Assembly (NCBI RefSeq): GCF_001888805.2
Contig: NZ_CP019113.1
Location: 4,340,001-4,404,000 of the forward strand
Reading direction: 5' to 3'
Origin: Enterobacter sp. SA187
GTDB lineage: Bacteria; Pseudomonadota; Gammaproteobacteria; Enterobacterales; Enterobacteriaceae
DNA length: 64,000 nucleotides
Shown here: in pieces, positions 22,137 to 30,496 of the stretch
Numbering within the stretch: the stretch's first letter is position 1
How the letters are laid out: each line of letters begins with the position of its first letter
The notes under the pieces: model-generated
Told to the model about the DNA's origin: nothing
Database searches by the model: none
Seen by the model: only the letters and a program-made list of their open reading frames with translations
Position numbers and translations under genes: made by a program

Positions 22137-22868
22137 TTATCTCAGCCAAATGAAACTTGCCATACGCCCGGTGGTCTTGTCGCGGCGATATGAGTAAAAT
22201 TCGTTCGTTTCTGTGAAGGTGCACCGGTCACCGCCGAAGATCTGACTAACGCCTGCGCCCGCCAGACGCTGACGCGCCAGCAGATAAATATTGGCAAGAT
22301 ACTTTTCATCGCGGGCGACAAATGCGGCGTCCGCATTCGGATCTACTGCCATGAAAGCCTCACGGACTTCCGGCCCCACTTCAAACGCCTGCGGACCAAT
22401 CGCCGGGCCAAGCCAGGCCATAATATTGTCCGGGCTATCGTCAAAGCAGGCCAGGGTGTTTTCAAGCACACCGGCGCATAAACCACGCCAGCCAGCATGA
22501 GCTGCCGCGACTTCCGTTCCTGCACGGTTACAGAACAGTACCGGCAGGCAATCCGCTGTCATCACGGCGCACACGGTTCCGGGCGTATTGCTGTATGACG
22601 CATCGGCACGTTTTGAGGCATAAGGCCCGCCGTCCAGACGCTGCACCTGATCACCGTGTACCTGTTCCAGCCAGACCGGTTTCGATGGCAAACCGCCCGC
22701 GGCGAACATCCGCTGACGATTTTCCTCGACGTGCTCCGGGTTATCACCGCAATGCGCACCCAGGTTCAGTGAGTGCCAGGGCGCGAGGCTCACGCCGCCG
22801 ATGCGGGTCGAACTACAGGCCGCCACGCTCTCAGGCTGCGGCCATTGCGGGATAATCACGTGTGTCAT
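22137..22868 (-). CDS. pgeF: Polyphenol oxidase/laccase-domain protein PgeF (YfiH)
   Basis: DUF152 family protein of 243 residues. E. coli YfiH acts as a peptidoglycan editing factor that prevents misincorporation of L-Ser, and relatives show purine nucleoside phosphorylase and oxidase activity. Conserved metal-site segments are visible: AVMTADCLPVLF and AAAHAGWRGL. Its start overlaps the rluD stop by four bases (ATGA), so translation is probably coupled. Confidence 0.93.
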   Translation of the reverse strand: MTHVIIPQWPQPESVAACSSTRIGGVSLAPWHSLNLGAHCGDNPEHVEENRQRMFAAGGLPSKPVWLEQVHGDQVQRLDGGPYASKRADASYSNTPGTVCAVMTADCLPVLFCNRAGTEVAAAHAGWRGLCAGVLENTLACFDDSPDNIMAWLGPAIGPQAFEVGPEVREAFMAVDPNADAAFVARDEKYLANIYLLARQRLAGAGVSQIFGGDRCTFTETNEFYSYRRDKTTGRMASFIWLR

Positions 22869-23845
22869 AGCCAGTCTACGCTGTCCTTATGGATCTGGAA
22901 GTCAGCGCGCATGGCCTCGATCAGATCGACCATGTCCTGTGGGATAGGCGCATGCCATTCCATTTCGATGCCAGTGATCGGGTGATAAAGACGCAGCATG
23001 GTCGCGTGCAGCGCCTGACGGTCAAACTGACGCAGCGCGGCAATAAATTCATCCGACGCGCCTTTCGGCGGACGCGGACGACCACCGTACAGCTGATCGC
23101 CCACCAGCGGATGGGTAATGTGCGACATATGCACACGGATCTGGTGTGTACGTCCGGTTTCCAGACGCAGACGCAGACGCGTGTGCACACGGAAGTGTTC
23201 CATAATGCGATAATGCGTAACCGCCGGTTTGCCCATCGGATGCACGGACATATGCGTACGTTTGGTCGGGTGGCGGCTGATAGGCTCTTCCACTGTACCG
23301 CCTGCCGTCATATGGCCAATCGCGACCGCTTCATATTCACGGGTGATCTCGCGCAGCTGCAGCGACTCCACCAGGCGCGTTTGCGCAGGCACGGTCTTGG
23401 CGACCACCATCAGGCCGGTGGTGTCTTTATCCAGACGGTGCACGATACCGGCACGGGGAACATCAGCAATCGGCGGATAGTAATGCAGCAGCGCATTCAG
23501 TACGGTGCCATCAGGGTTACCAGCACCCGGGTGAACCACCAGATCGCGCGGCTTATTGATCACCAGAATGTCATCATCTTCATAGACGATGGTCAGCGGA
23601 ATATCCTGCGGTTCAAAACGCGCTTCTTCTTCGATTTCAGCATTGATGGTGACGCGTTCGCCCCCCAATACTTTTTCTTTTGGTGTGCTGCACACCTTGC
23701 CGTTAATCTCGACGCGCTGGTCAAGGATCCACTCTTTTATTCGCGATCGTGAATAATCAGGGAACATTTCGGCCAATGCCTGATCTAAGCGTTGACCGAG
23801 TTGATTTTCGGACACCGTTGCGGTGAGTTGTACTAGTTGTGCCAT
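22865..23845 (-). CDS. rluD: 23S rRNA pseudouridine synthase RluD
   Basis: Makes pseudouridines 1911, 1915 and 1917 in helix 69 of 23S rRNA. The 326-residue protein has an N-terminal S4-type RNA-binding domain (LGQRLDQALAEMFPDYSRSRI) and the RluA-class catalytic motif HRLDKDTTGLMV with the catalytic aspartate near residue 139. It is divergent from bamD, as in E. coli, and overlaps pgeF by four bases. Confidence 0.97.
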   Translation of the reverse strand: MAQLVQLTATVSENQLGQRLDQALAEMFPDYSRSRIKEWILDQRVEINGKVCSTPKEKVLGGERVTINAEIEEEARFEPQDIPLTIVYEDDDILVINKPRDLVVHPGAGNPDGTVLNALLHYYPPIADVPRAGIVHRLDKDTTGLMVVAKTVPAQTRLVESLQLREITREYEAVAIGHMTAGGTVEEPISRHPTKRTHMSVHPMGKPAVTHYRIMEHFRVHTRLRLRLETGRTHQIRVHMSHITHPLVGDQLYGGRPRPPKGASDEFIAALRQFDRQALHATMLRLYHPITGIEMEWHAPIPQDMVDLIEAMRADFQIHKDSVDWL

Positions 23846-23978
23846 AGACAGCTTCTTCGTTAACCTTGGGTTTTTACGGCTTTGCCGTTTAATATAGTGT
23901 GCTATTGTAGCTGGTCTTAATCGGGAGCAGGAACAGAGAATCCTCCCGCATAAACATTTTGAGGAAAGTCAAAACGTC

Positions 23979-24716
23979 ATGACGCGCATGAAATATCTGG
24001 TGGCAGCCGCCACGCTGAGCCTGGCTTTGGTGGGTTGCTCCGGTTCAAAGGAAGAGGTGCCTGATAATCCGCCTAATGAAATCTACGCGACTGCTCAGCA
24101 AAAGTTGCAGGACGGTAACTGGAAACAGGCAATAACGCAACTGGAAGCGCTGGATAACCGCTATCCGTTCGGCCCGTATTCCCAGCAAGTACAGCTGGAT
24201 TTGATCTATGCGTACTATAAAAACGCCGATCTGCCGCTGGCTCAGGCCGCGATTGACCGTTTCATGCGTCTGAACCCGACTCATCCGAACATTGACTATG
24301 TCATGTACATGCGCGGCCTGACTGATATGGCGCTGGATGACAGCGCATTGCAGGGCTTCTTCGGCGTTGACCGTAGCGACCGCGATCCGCAGCACGCGCG
24401 CGATGCCTTTAATGACTTCTCAAAACTGGTGCGTGGCTACCCGAACAGCCAGTATGTCACGGATGCCACCAAACGTCTGGTGTTCCTGAAAGATCGCCTC
24501 GCGAAGTATGAATACTCCGTCGCGCAATACTATACCGATCGCGGCGCATGGGTGGCGGTGGTAAACCGTGTTGAAGGCATGCTGCGTGATTATCCGGATA
24601 CCCAGGCGACGCGTGACGCGTTACCGCTGATGGAAAATGCATACCGTAAACTGCAGCTGAATGCGCAGGCGGACAAAGTGGCGAAAATCATCGCCGCCAA
24701 CAGCAGCAATACCTGA
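23979..24716 (+). CDS. bamD: Outer membrane assembly factor BamD
   Basis: Essential lipoprotein of the BAM complex that inserts beta-barrel proteins into the outer membrane; it works with BamE, encoded at 45,070. The 245-residue product has a signal peptide ending LALVGC, with lipidated Cys20. The mature part is built of TPR-type helical repeats (YATAQQKLQDGNWKQAITQL begins the first) and ends IIAANSSNT as in E. coli. A strong terminator follows. Confidence 0.98.
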   Translation: MTRMKYLVAAATLSLALVGCSGSKEEVPDNPPNEIYATAQQKLQDGNWKQAITQLEALDNRYPFGPYSQQVQLDLIYAYYKNADLPLAQAAIDRFMRLNPTHPNIDYVMYMRGLTDMALDDSALQGFFGVDRSDRDPQHARDAFNDFSKLVRGYPNSQYVTDATKRLVFLKDRLAKYEYSVAQYYTDRGAWVAVVNRVEGMLRDYPDTQATRDALPLMENAYRKLQLNAQADKVAKIIAANSSNT

Positions 24717-24732
24717 TTTTCCTCCCCAATGT

Positions 24733-24766
24733 AAAACGGCAGCTCCTGTGAGCTGCCGTTTTTTTA
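24733..24766 (+). terminator. Terminator after bamD
   Basis: AAAACGGCAGCTC-CTGT-GAGCTGCCGTTTT is a long perfect stem with a T-run. Confidence 0.9.
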
Positions 24767-24910
24767 TGCGTTTTACCTGCCGCCGGAGCGGGTTTCCGTG
24801 CAGGCCATCCGGTCAACTATGCCCCCTATTATGAGTATCAACAAGGTAAAAATTCCGGGTTCACGTTTTAAATCACAAAAAGCTGTCGTTGACAAAAAGT
24901 GACGAAATAA

Positions 24911-24926
24911 TGTGATTCAAATCACA
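24911..24926 (+). promoter_or_regulatory. CRP site upstream of raiA
   Basis: TGTGA-TTCAAA-TCACA is a perfect match to the CRP consensus TGTGA-N6-TCACA. A TATGCT -10-like hexamer at 24,947-24,952 places the site close to -41.5, a class II activation position. Confidence 0.78.
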
Positions 24927-24989
24927 CATTTTGACACTATGCAGGTTATGCTTGTTAATACCAAGACGGAAAGACAAGAGGTAACATCT

Positions 24990-25331
24990 ATGACAATGAA
25001 CATTACCAGCAAGCAAATGGAAATTACTCCGGCAATTCGCCAGCATGTCACAGACCGTCTCGCCAAACTGGATAAATGGCAAACACACCTGATTAACCCA
25101 CATATCATTCTCTCTAAAGAGCCGCAGGGCTTTACCGCGGATGCCACCATCAATACACCTAACGGGCATCTGGTCGCCAGTGCGAAGCATGAAGATATGT
25201 ATACCGCGATTAACGACTTGATCAACAAGCTGGAACGGCAGCTCAATAAAGTGCAACACAAAGGTGAAGCGCGTCGCGCCACCACCTCGGTGAAAGACGC
25301 CAACTTCGCTGAAGTTGAAGAAGAAGAGTAA
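24990..25331 (+). CDS. raiA: Ribosome-associated inhibitor RaiA (YfiA, protein Y)
   Basis: Cold-shock and stationary-phase factor that binds the 30S decoding region, blocks translation and counteracts 100S dimer formation. The 113-residue product begins MTMNITSKQMEITPAIRQHV and ends in an acidic tail (EVEEEE). AGAGG lies upstream of the chosen ATG; a frame extending 26 codons further would run through the CRP-dependent promoter region and is rejected. A terminator follows, then the phe promoter. Confidence 0.97.
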   Translation: MTMNITSKQMEITPAIRQHVTDRLAKLDKWQTHLINPHIILSKEPQGFTADATINTPNGHLVASAKHEDMYTAINDLINKLERQLNKVQHKGEARRATTSVKDANFAEVEEEE

Positions 25332-25354
25332 TCCTTTACATTGAGTGTATCGCC

Positions 25355-25379
25355 AACGCGCCTTCGGGCGCGTTTTTTA
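25355..25379 (+). terminator. Terminator after raiA
   Basis: ACGCGCC-TTCG-GGCGCGT stem with a stable UUCG loop, followed by TTTTT. Confidence 0.88.
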
Positions 25380-25408
25380 TTGACAGGGTGAAAACAGTAC
25401 GGTTACTT
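25380..25408 (+). promoter_or_regulatory. Promoter of the pheL-pheA unit
   Basis: TTGACA at 25,380-25,385 is a consensus -35. A weak -10 (TTACTT) lies 17 bases further on. It starts right after the raiA terminator and 52 bases before the leader peptide. Confidence 0.6.
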
Positions 25409-25436
25409 TACTCAGACACTTGTTCAGGATCGCACC

Positions 25437-25484
25437 ATGAAACTTGTTCCGTTTTTCTTCGCATTCTTTTTTACCTTCCCCTGA
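25437..25484 (+). CDS. pheL: Phenylalanine operon leader peptide PheL
   Basis: Fifteen-codon peptide [15 protein letters not shown] with seven phenylalanines. The E. coli peptide is [15 protein letters not shown], so only residues 3 and 4 differ while the Phe run is fixed. Ribosome stalling at Phe codons under phenylalanine starvation prevents formation of the terminator at 25,531 and lets pheA be transcribed. Confidence 0.95.
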   Translation: [15 protein letters not shown]

Positions 25485-25530
25485 CCGGGAGGCGTTTCGT
25501 CGTGTGATAAAGAATGCGAAGACGAACAAT

Positions 25531-25560
25531 AAGGCCTCCCACACCGGGGGGCCTTTTTTA
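25531..25560 (+). terminator. pheA attenuator
   Basis: AAGGCCTCCC-ACACC-GGGGGGCCTT followed by TTTT forms the terminator hairpin between pheL and pheA. The segments upstream (25,485-25,530) can pair alternatively, as expected for transcription attenuation. Confidence 0.9.
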
Positions 25561-25586
25561 TTGATAACTATAAAAAAGGCAACACT

Positions 25587-26747
25587 ATGACACCGGAAAA
25601 CCCGTTACTGGATCTGCGCATAAAGATCAGCGCTCTGGATGAGCAATTACTGACGTTACTGGCGGAACGCCGTCTGCTTGCCGTGGAAGTGGGTAAAGCG
25701 AAGCTGGCGTCCCATCGTCCGGTTCGCGATATCGATCGCGAGCGCGATTTGCTGGAGCGCCTGATTACGCTTGGCAAAGCGCAGCATCTGGATGCGCATT
25801 ACATTACCCGCTTGTTCCAGCTGATCATTGAAGATTCAGTGCTGACCCAGCAGGCCCTGCTTCAGCAGCATCTCAATCAAACTAATCCGCACTCGGCGCG
25901 CATCGCGTTTCTTGGCCCCAAAGGCTCGTATTCACACCTTGCGGCACGTCAGTATGCGGCCCGCCACTTTGAACAGTTCATCGAAAGCGGCTGCGCAAAG
26001 TTTCACGACATCTTTAACCAGGTGGAAACGGGCCAGGCGGATTACGCGGTGGTGCCCATTGAAAACACCAGCTCGGGGGCTATCAACGATGTCTACGATC
26101 TGTTGCAGCACACCAGCTTATCCATAGTGGCGGAAATGACGGTGCCTATTGACCACTGCGTGCTGGTTTCCGGCCCCACCAGCCTGGATCAGATCCAGAC
26201 GGTCTACAGCCATCCGCAACCCTTCCAGCAGTGCAGCCAGTTTTTGAATCGCTATCCGCACTGGAAAATTGAGTATTGCGAAAGCACCTCGGCAGCCATG
26301 GAGCGCGTGGCGCAGGCACAGTCGCCGCATGTAGCGGCGCTGGGCAGTGAAGCGGGTGGCGGGCTGTATGGATTGCAGGTGCTGGAGCGTAACCTCGCGA
26401 ACCAGACGCAAAACATTACGCGTTTTGTCGTGCTGGCCCGTAAAGCGGTGAAAGTATCCGATCAGGTGCCGGCGAAAACCACGCTGCTCATTGCCACTGG
26501 CCAGCAGGCGGGCGCGCTGGTAGAGGCCCTGCTGGTCCTGCGTAATCACAATCTGATCATGACCAAGCTGGAATCCCGTCCGATTTACGGCAACCCGTGG
26601 GAAGAGATGTTTTATCTGGATATTCAGGCCAACGTCGAATCCGCCGCCATGCAAAAAGCCCTGCACGAACTGAGCGAGATCACCCGCTCAATGAAAGTGC
26701 TGGGCTGTTATCCGGGGGAAAACGTTGTGCCGGTCGATCCGGCTTAA
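25587..26747 (+). CDS. pheA: Bifunctional chorismate mutase/prephenate dehydratase PheA
   Basis: Converts chorismate to prephenate and then phenylpyruvate in phenylalanine synthesis. The 386 residues equal the E. coli length. Chorismate mutase covers about residues 1-90 (LDLRIKISALDEQLLTLLAERR), dehydratase about 105-285 (NITRFVVLAR includes the TRF motif), and an ACT domain about 299-376 with KLESRPI for phenylalanine feedback. It is controlled by the pheL attenuator. Its stop codon overlaps the convergent SMP-30 gene. Confidence 0.97.
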   Translation: MTPENPLLDLRIKISALDEQLLTLLAERRLLAVEVGKAKLASHRPVRDIDRERDLLERLITLGKAQHLDAHYITRLFQLIIEDSVLTQQALLQQHLNQTNPHSARIAFLGPKGSYSHLAARQYAARHFEQFIESGCAKFHDIFNQVETGQADYAVVPIENTSSGAINDVYDLLQHTSLSIVAEMTVPIDHCVLVSGPTSLDQIQTVYSHPQPFQQCSQFLNRYPHWKIEYCESTSAAMERVAQAQSPHVAALGSEAGGGLYGLQVLERNLANQTQNITRFVVLARKAVKVSDQVPAKTTLLIATGQQAGALVEALLVLRNHNLIMTKLESRPIYGNPWEEMFYLDIQANVESAAMQKALHELSEITRSMKVLGCYPGENVVPVDPA

Positions 26748-27616
26748 CGTTCCACGAAAAGGGACTTTTTCACCCCTGCCACCTGCACCGGCAGGGTGAA
26801 AATGGCGCCCGACAGCGGATATTGCGCCGTTTCTTCCGGGGTCATGTTTTCCCTTGTAGTGGTAATAAACAGCGTTTTCATGTCCGCGCCGCCGAAACAG
26901 ACCATCGTCGGGCAGCGTACCGGCAGGCGATATTCTTCCAGTTGCTCGCCCTGCGGCGAGAAGCGCGCGATGCGCCAGCCATCATAGAGCGCGCTCCAGT
27001 AGCCGCCTTCCACGTCCACCGCCGCGCCATCCGGCATTCCCTCTCCGTCAGTAAAGCGACGCAGCACCTTACGCTGCCCAGGCTCGCCGTCGGCGTCGAG
27101 CGGCGTGCAGTAAATCACCTTCTCCGGCGTGTCCGAGGTGAGCATCCACTTGCCGTCAGGACTGAAGGCCAGCCCGTTCGCGCCCTTGATGTCGCACTGG
27201 ATCACTTTCGGGGTCAGATCGTTATCGATACGCATCAGCTGCGCGCCGTTATAATCCCCCGGCGCCCAGAAGGTCCCGGCGTAGAAACGCCCGCGCGGAT
27301 CGGTGCCGCCGTCGTTGAAACGCGCCAGTTGCGGATTGGACGGATTGTCGCAGACTTTATTGGTCAGCAGCCCGCGCTTATCGGCGAGCCATATCGCAGT
27401 GCGCATGGCGACAATAAAACCGCCCTTCTCGCGTAGCGCAAAACAGCCCACTTCCTCCGGAAAGCGCAGCACAGAATGCTCGCCCGAGGCGAGATGGTAA
27501 CGATGAATTTCGCCTTCAATAATATCGGCCCAGTAAAGCGCCTGCTCCGCCTCACTCCAGGTCGGGCATTCCGGCAGATGGCCGGTATAATCAAACAGCG
27601 GTTGCGGTTCAGCCAT
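26744..27616 (-). CDS. SMP-30/gluconolactonase-family protein
   Basis: Six-bladed beta-propeller enzyme of the SMP-30/LRE family, 290 residues. Putative metal ligands typical of the family are visible: Glu in LPECPTW near residue 16, Asn in ARFNDGGTDPRGRFYAGT, Asn in GANGLAF and Asp in MPDGAAVD. Such proteins hydrolyse sugar lactones (gluconolactone, arabinonolactone and similar), but the substrate cannot be read here. It sits between pheA and tyrA, which are adjacent in K-12, so it is an insertion or an ancestral gene lost in E. coli. Stops of this gene and pheA overlap. Confidence 0.85.
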   Translation of the reverse strand: MAEPQPLFDYTGHLPECPTWSEAEQALYWADIIEGEIHRYHLASGEHSVLRFPEEVGCFALREKGGFIVAMRTAIWLADKRGLLTNKVCDNPSNPQLARFNDGGTDPRGRFYAGTFWAPGDYNGAQLMRIDNDLTPKVIQCDIKGANGLAFSPDGKWMLTSDTPEKVIYCTPLDADGEPGQRKVLRRFTDGEGMPDGAAVDVEGGYWSALYDGWRIARFSPQGEQLEEYRLPVRCPTMVCFGGADMKTLFITTTRENMTPEETAQYPLSGAIFTLPVQVAGVKKSLFVER

Positions 27617-27684
27617 AACAAATCCCTTCTTATAAAAAAAGCCAGCGGATCACCCACTGGCTTCAAGTATATGCAGCTTTTCAG

Positions 27685-28806
27685 TTATTGACGGCTGTCG
27701 TTCGCCTGGCGCAGCAATACGCGGCTTTCGCTCTGGAAACGCTCAGCGTAATCGCCGAACCAGTGTTCCACCTTACGGAAGCTGTCGATGAAGGCCTGCT
27801 TGTTGCCCTGCTCCAGCAGGCCAATCGCCTCGCCAAAGCGCTGGTAATAGCGTTTGATCAGCGCCAGATTACTTTCCGACGACATAATAATGTCGGCATA
27901 CAGCTGTGGATCCTGGGCAAACAGCCTTCCGACCATCGCCAGTTCCAGCCGGTAAATCGGCGACGAGAGCGCCAGCAACTGTTCAAGCTGAACGTTTTCT
28001 TCCGCCAGATGCAGGCCATAGGCAAAGGTGGCGAAGTGGCGCAGCGCCTGAATAAACGCCATGTGCTGATCGTGCTCCACGGCGCTGATGCGGTGCAGCC
28101 GCGCGCCCCAGACCTGGATCTGCTCCAGGAACCACTGATACGCTTCCGGCTGGCGGCCATCACAGTACACCACCACCTGCTTGGCGAGGCTGCCGCTGTC
28201 CGGGCCGAACATTGGGTGCAGACCCAGCACCGGGCCGTTATGCGCTGTCAGCATCGCCTGCAATGGCCCGCTTTTTACCGACGCCAGATCAACCAGAATG
28301 CAGTCATCCGGCAATGGCGGCAGTTTAGCGATGATCGACTCCGTCACGTGAATAGGCACGCTGACAATCACCATACCTGCGTCCGCCACAATGGATGCAG
28401 CGCGCGACCAGTCCTCTTTTTCCAGAATGCGCACTTCATAGCCGGAAAGCTGGAGCATTTTCTCAAACAGCCGCCCCATCTGCCCGCCACCGCCGACGAT
28501 CACCACCGGGCGCAGCGTCGGATGCAGCGTCTTAAAGCCTTTGTCGTTTTCGCTGGAATAGGATTCGCGCATTACCCGGCGCAATACATCTTCAATCAGA
28601 TCCGGCGGCACGCCCAGCGCCTGCGCTTCTTTCCGGCGCGATGCCAGCATTGAGGCTTCGCGCTCCGGCACGTAAATCGGCAAACCGTATTTGCTTTTTA
28701 CTTCGCCCACTTCGGCGACCAGCGCCAGGCGGCGCGCCAGCAGATCCAGCAGCGCCTTATCCACTTCATCAATTTGATCGCGCAACGCGGTCAATTCTGC
28801 AACCAT
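27685..28806 (-). CDS. tyrA: Bifunctional chorismate mutase/prephenate dehydrogenase TyrA
   Basis: Makes 4-hydroxyphenylpyruvate for tyrosine synthesis. The 373-residue protein has a chorismate mutase domain at residues 1-90 (LTALRDQIDEVDKALLDLLARR) and an NAD-binding dehydrogenase part beginning with VIVGGGGQMG near residue 104. It is nine bases after aroF on the same strand, forming the aroF-tyrA operon, so the first and a late step of tyrosine synthesis are co-expressed under TyrR. Confidence 0.97.
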   Translation of the reverse strand: MVAELTALRDQIDEVDKALLDLLARRLALVAEVGEVKSKYGLPIYVPEREASMLASRRKEAQALGVPPDLIEDVLRRVMRESYSSENDKGFKTLHPTLRPVVIVGGGGQMGRLFEKMLQLSGYEVRILEKEDWSRAASIVADAGMVIVSVPIHVTESIIAKLPPLPDDCILVDLASVKSGPLQAMLTAHNGPVLGLHPMFGPDSGSLAKQVVVYCDGRQPEAYQWFLEQIQVWGARLHRISAVEHDQHMAFIQALRHFATFAYGLHLAEENVQLEQLLALSSPIYRLELAMVGRLFAQDPQLYADIIMSSESNLALIKRYYQRFGEAIGLLEQGNKQAFIDSFRKVEHWFGDYAERFQSESRVLLRQANDSRQ

Positions 28807-28815
28807 GACAACCTC

Positions 28816-29886
28816 TTAAGCGTGACGCGTCGCCAGATGCGCGCGCAGGTCCTTATCGATCTCGCGCAGCAGCGCATCGGTCGTTTCCCAGCTGATGCAG
28901 GCATCGGTAACGGAAACGCCATACTTCATTTCGCTGCGCGGCTGCTCGGATGACTGATTGCCTTCGTGAATATTACTTTCAATCATCAGACCAATAATCG
29001 AACGGTTGCCATCTTTAATCTGTGCGACAACAGACTCTGCAACCGCAGGCTGGCGACGGTAATCTTTGTTGGAATTACCATGGCTGCAATCTACCATCAG
29101 CGACGGCTTCAGTCCCGCCTGCGTCATCTCTTTTTCACACTGCGCCACGTCTGCCGGACTGTAGTTTGGCGCTTTGCCGCCGCGCAGGATCACATGCCCG
29201 TCCGGATTGCCCTGCGTCTGTAACAGGCAAACCTGTCCCGCCTGATTGATCCCCACAAAACGGTGCGGCATGGCTGCGGCGCGCATGGCGTTAATTGCCG
29301 TCGCCAGGCTGCCATCGGTGCCATTTTTAAAGCCCACCGGCATGGATAAACCGGAGGCCATTTCGCGGTGCGTTTGTGATTCGGTGGTACGCGCGCCAAT
29401 CGCCGACCAGCTGAACAGATCGCCCAGGTATTGCGGGCTATTCGGATCCAGCGCTTCGGTCGCCAGCGGCAGGCCCATACCCACCAGTTCTACCAGCAGA
29501 CGACGCGCAATCTTCAGGCCCGCTTCCACATCAAAAGAGCCATCCATATGCGGATCGTTAATCAGCCCCTTCCAGCCAACGGTGGTACGGGGTTTTTCAA
29601 AATAGACGCGCATCACCAGATAGAGGCTATCGCTGACCTCTGCGGCAAGGGCTTTAAACCGACGCGCGTATTCAATGGCCGCTTCCGGATCGTGAATGGA
29701 GCACGGACCGCAAACCACCAGCAGACGCGGATCGCGCCCGGCAATAATGTCAGACAGCGTCTGACGGGATTGCTCGATTTGCGCCTGTTGTTCCGCCGTC
29801 AGCGGGAATTCCGCTTTCAGCTGATCGGGCGTGATTAATACGTGTTCGTCGGTAATATGTACGTTGTTCAGCGCGTCTTTTTGCAT
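28816..29886 (-). CDS. aroF: Tyr-sensitive 3-deoxy-7-phosphoheptulonate synthase AroF
   Basis: DAHP synthase condensing phosphoenolpyruvate and erythrose 4-phosphate, the entry to the shikimate pathway; this isoenzyme is inhibited by tyrosine. The 356 residues equal E. coli AroF. The metal-binding motif VVCGPCSIHD with its cysteine is near residue 61, followed by KPRTTVGWKG and the GARTTESQ block. The start MQKDALNNVHITDE at 29,886 is the family start; a 33-codon longer frame runs into the TyrR region and is rejected. Confidence 0.97.
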   Translation of the reverse strand: MQKDALNNVHITDEHVLITPDQLKAEFPLTAEQQAQIEQSRQTLSDIIAGRDPRLLVVCGPCSIHDPEAAIEYARRFKALAAEVSDSLYLVMRVYFEKPRTTVGWKGLINDPHMDGSFDVEAGLKIARRLLVELVGMGLPLATEALDPNSPQYLGDLFSWSAIGARTTESQTHREMASGLSMPVGFKNGTDGSLATAINAMRAAAMPHRFVGINQAGQVCLLQTQGNPDGHVILRGGKAPNYSPADVAQCEKEMTQAGLKPSLMVDCSHGNSNKDYRRQPAVAESVVAQIKDGNRSIIGLMIESNIHEGNQSSEQPRSEMKYGVSVTDACISWETTDALLREIDKDLRAHLATRHA

Positions 29887-29955
29887 GATGGCGATCCTGT
29901 CTGGCTCGTTTGCGATAGTGTCTCGTTGTGAGAGTGATTTAACGATACCACAAAC

Positions 29956-30049
29956 GGTAAACATTTCAATCCAAAATACGTACACCTTACTTTACAATAT
30001 GCATTTTAAGGCCATTTAAATGCTTTTAACGTGTAAAGATAACAATACA
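29956..30049 (-). promoter_or_regulatory. TyrR box cluster upstream of aroF
   Basis: On the minus strand three sites resemble TGTAAA-N6-TTTACA: TGTAAAGATAACAATACA (30,049-30,032 region, readable on the plus strand), TGTAAAGTAAGGTGTACG (29,996-29,979), and TGGATTGAAATGTTTACC (29,973-29,956). Each has one good half and one weak half. E. coli aroF also has three TyrR boxes in this position. Repression of aroF-tyrA by tyrosine is inferred. Confidence 0.5.
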
Positions 30050-30103
30050 CAGCAGCATGTGCCGTTATTCGGGCTACGCTTACATAACACACAGGAGAAC
30101 GTA

Positions 30104-30478
30104 ATGAAGACAGGTATGGTTTTGCTTTTACCCATTTTATTGATCGGCTGCTCCGTAGAACCTTACAGCCATGCCCCGACCTGGACCGGTACGGACTGGT
30201 ACAGCGCCGGTAAAGACGATGCCCTGTCCGGCGCGGTCATAAAGAATAATGAGACGCTGGCGCTCGAGCACAACAGCAAAGAAATTAACCGTCCCCGGTA
30301 CGCAGAGGGTTACGCGGATGGCCTGAAAAAGATCTGTCAGGATGATTTTCTGTATGCCTGGGGCCGCGCCGGGAAAATTTACCCGGCGGGCTGTGACACG
30401 CTTGAAAATGCCAGCACTTATCGTGCGCACTGGCAAAAAGGCATGGAAGAAGGCGCACGCGACAGCCGGCTTAATTAA
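30104..30478 (+). CDS. yfiL: DUF2799 lipoprotein YfiL
   Basis: Putative outer-membrane or periplasmic lipoprotein of 124 residues, function unknown. The signal peptide ends ILLIGC with lipidated Cys16. The family block DWYSAGKDDALSGA is followed by repeated YAEGYADGLKK and AHWQKGMEEGARD motifs. The start is supported by AGGAG about eight bases upstream. It is divergent from aroF, as in E. coli. Confidence 0.9.
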   Translation: MKTGMVLLLPILLIGCSVEPYSHAPTWTGTDWYSAGKDDALSGAVIKNNETLALEHNSKEINRPRYAEGYADGLKKICQDDFLYAWGRAGKIYPAGCDTLENASTYRAHWQKGMEEGARDSRLN

Positions 30479-30496
30479 GCTATCCGCGTGCGGTGT

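Noticed and set aside
24767..24910. Small RNA gene between bamD and raiA
   Set aside because: No clear promoter-terminator pair apart from those assigned to bamD and raiA.
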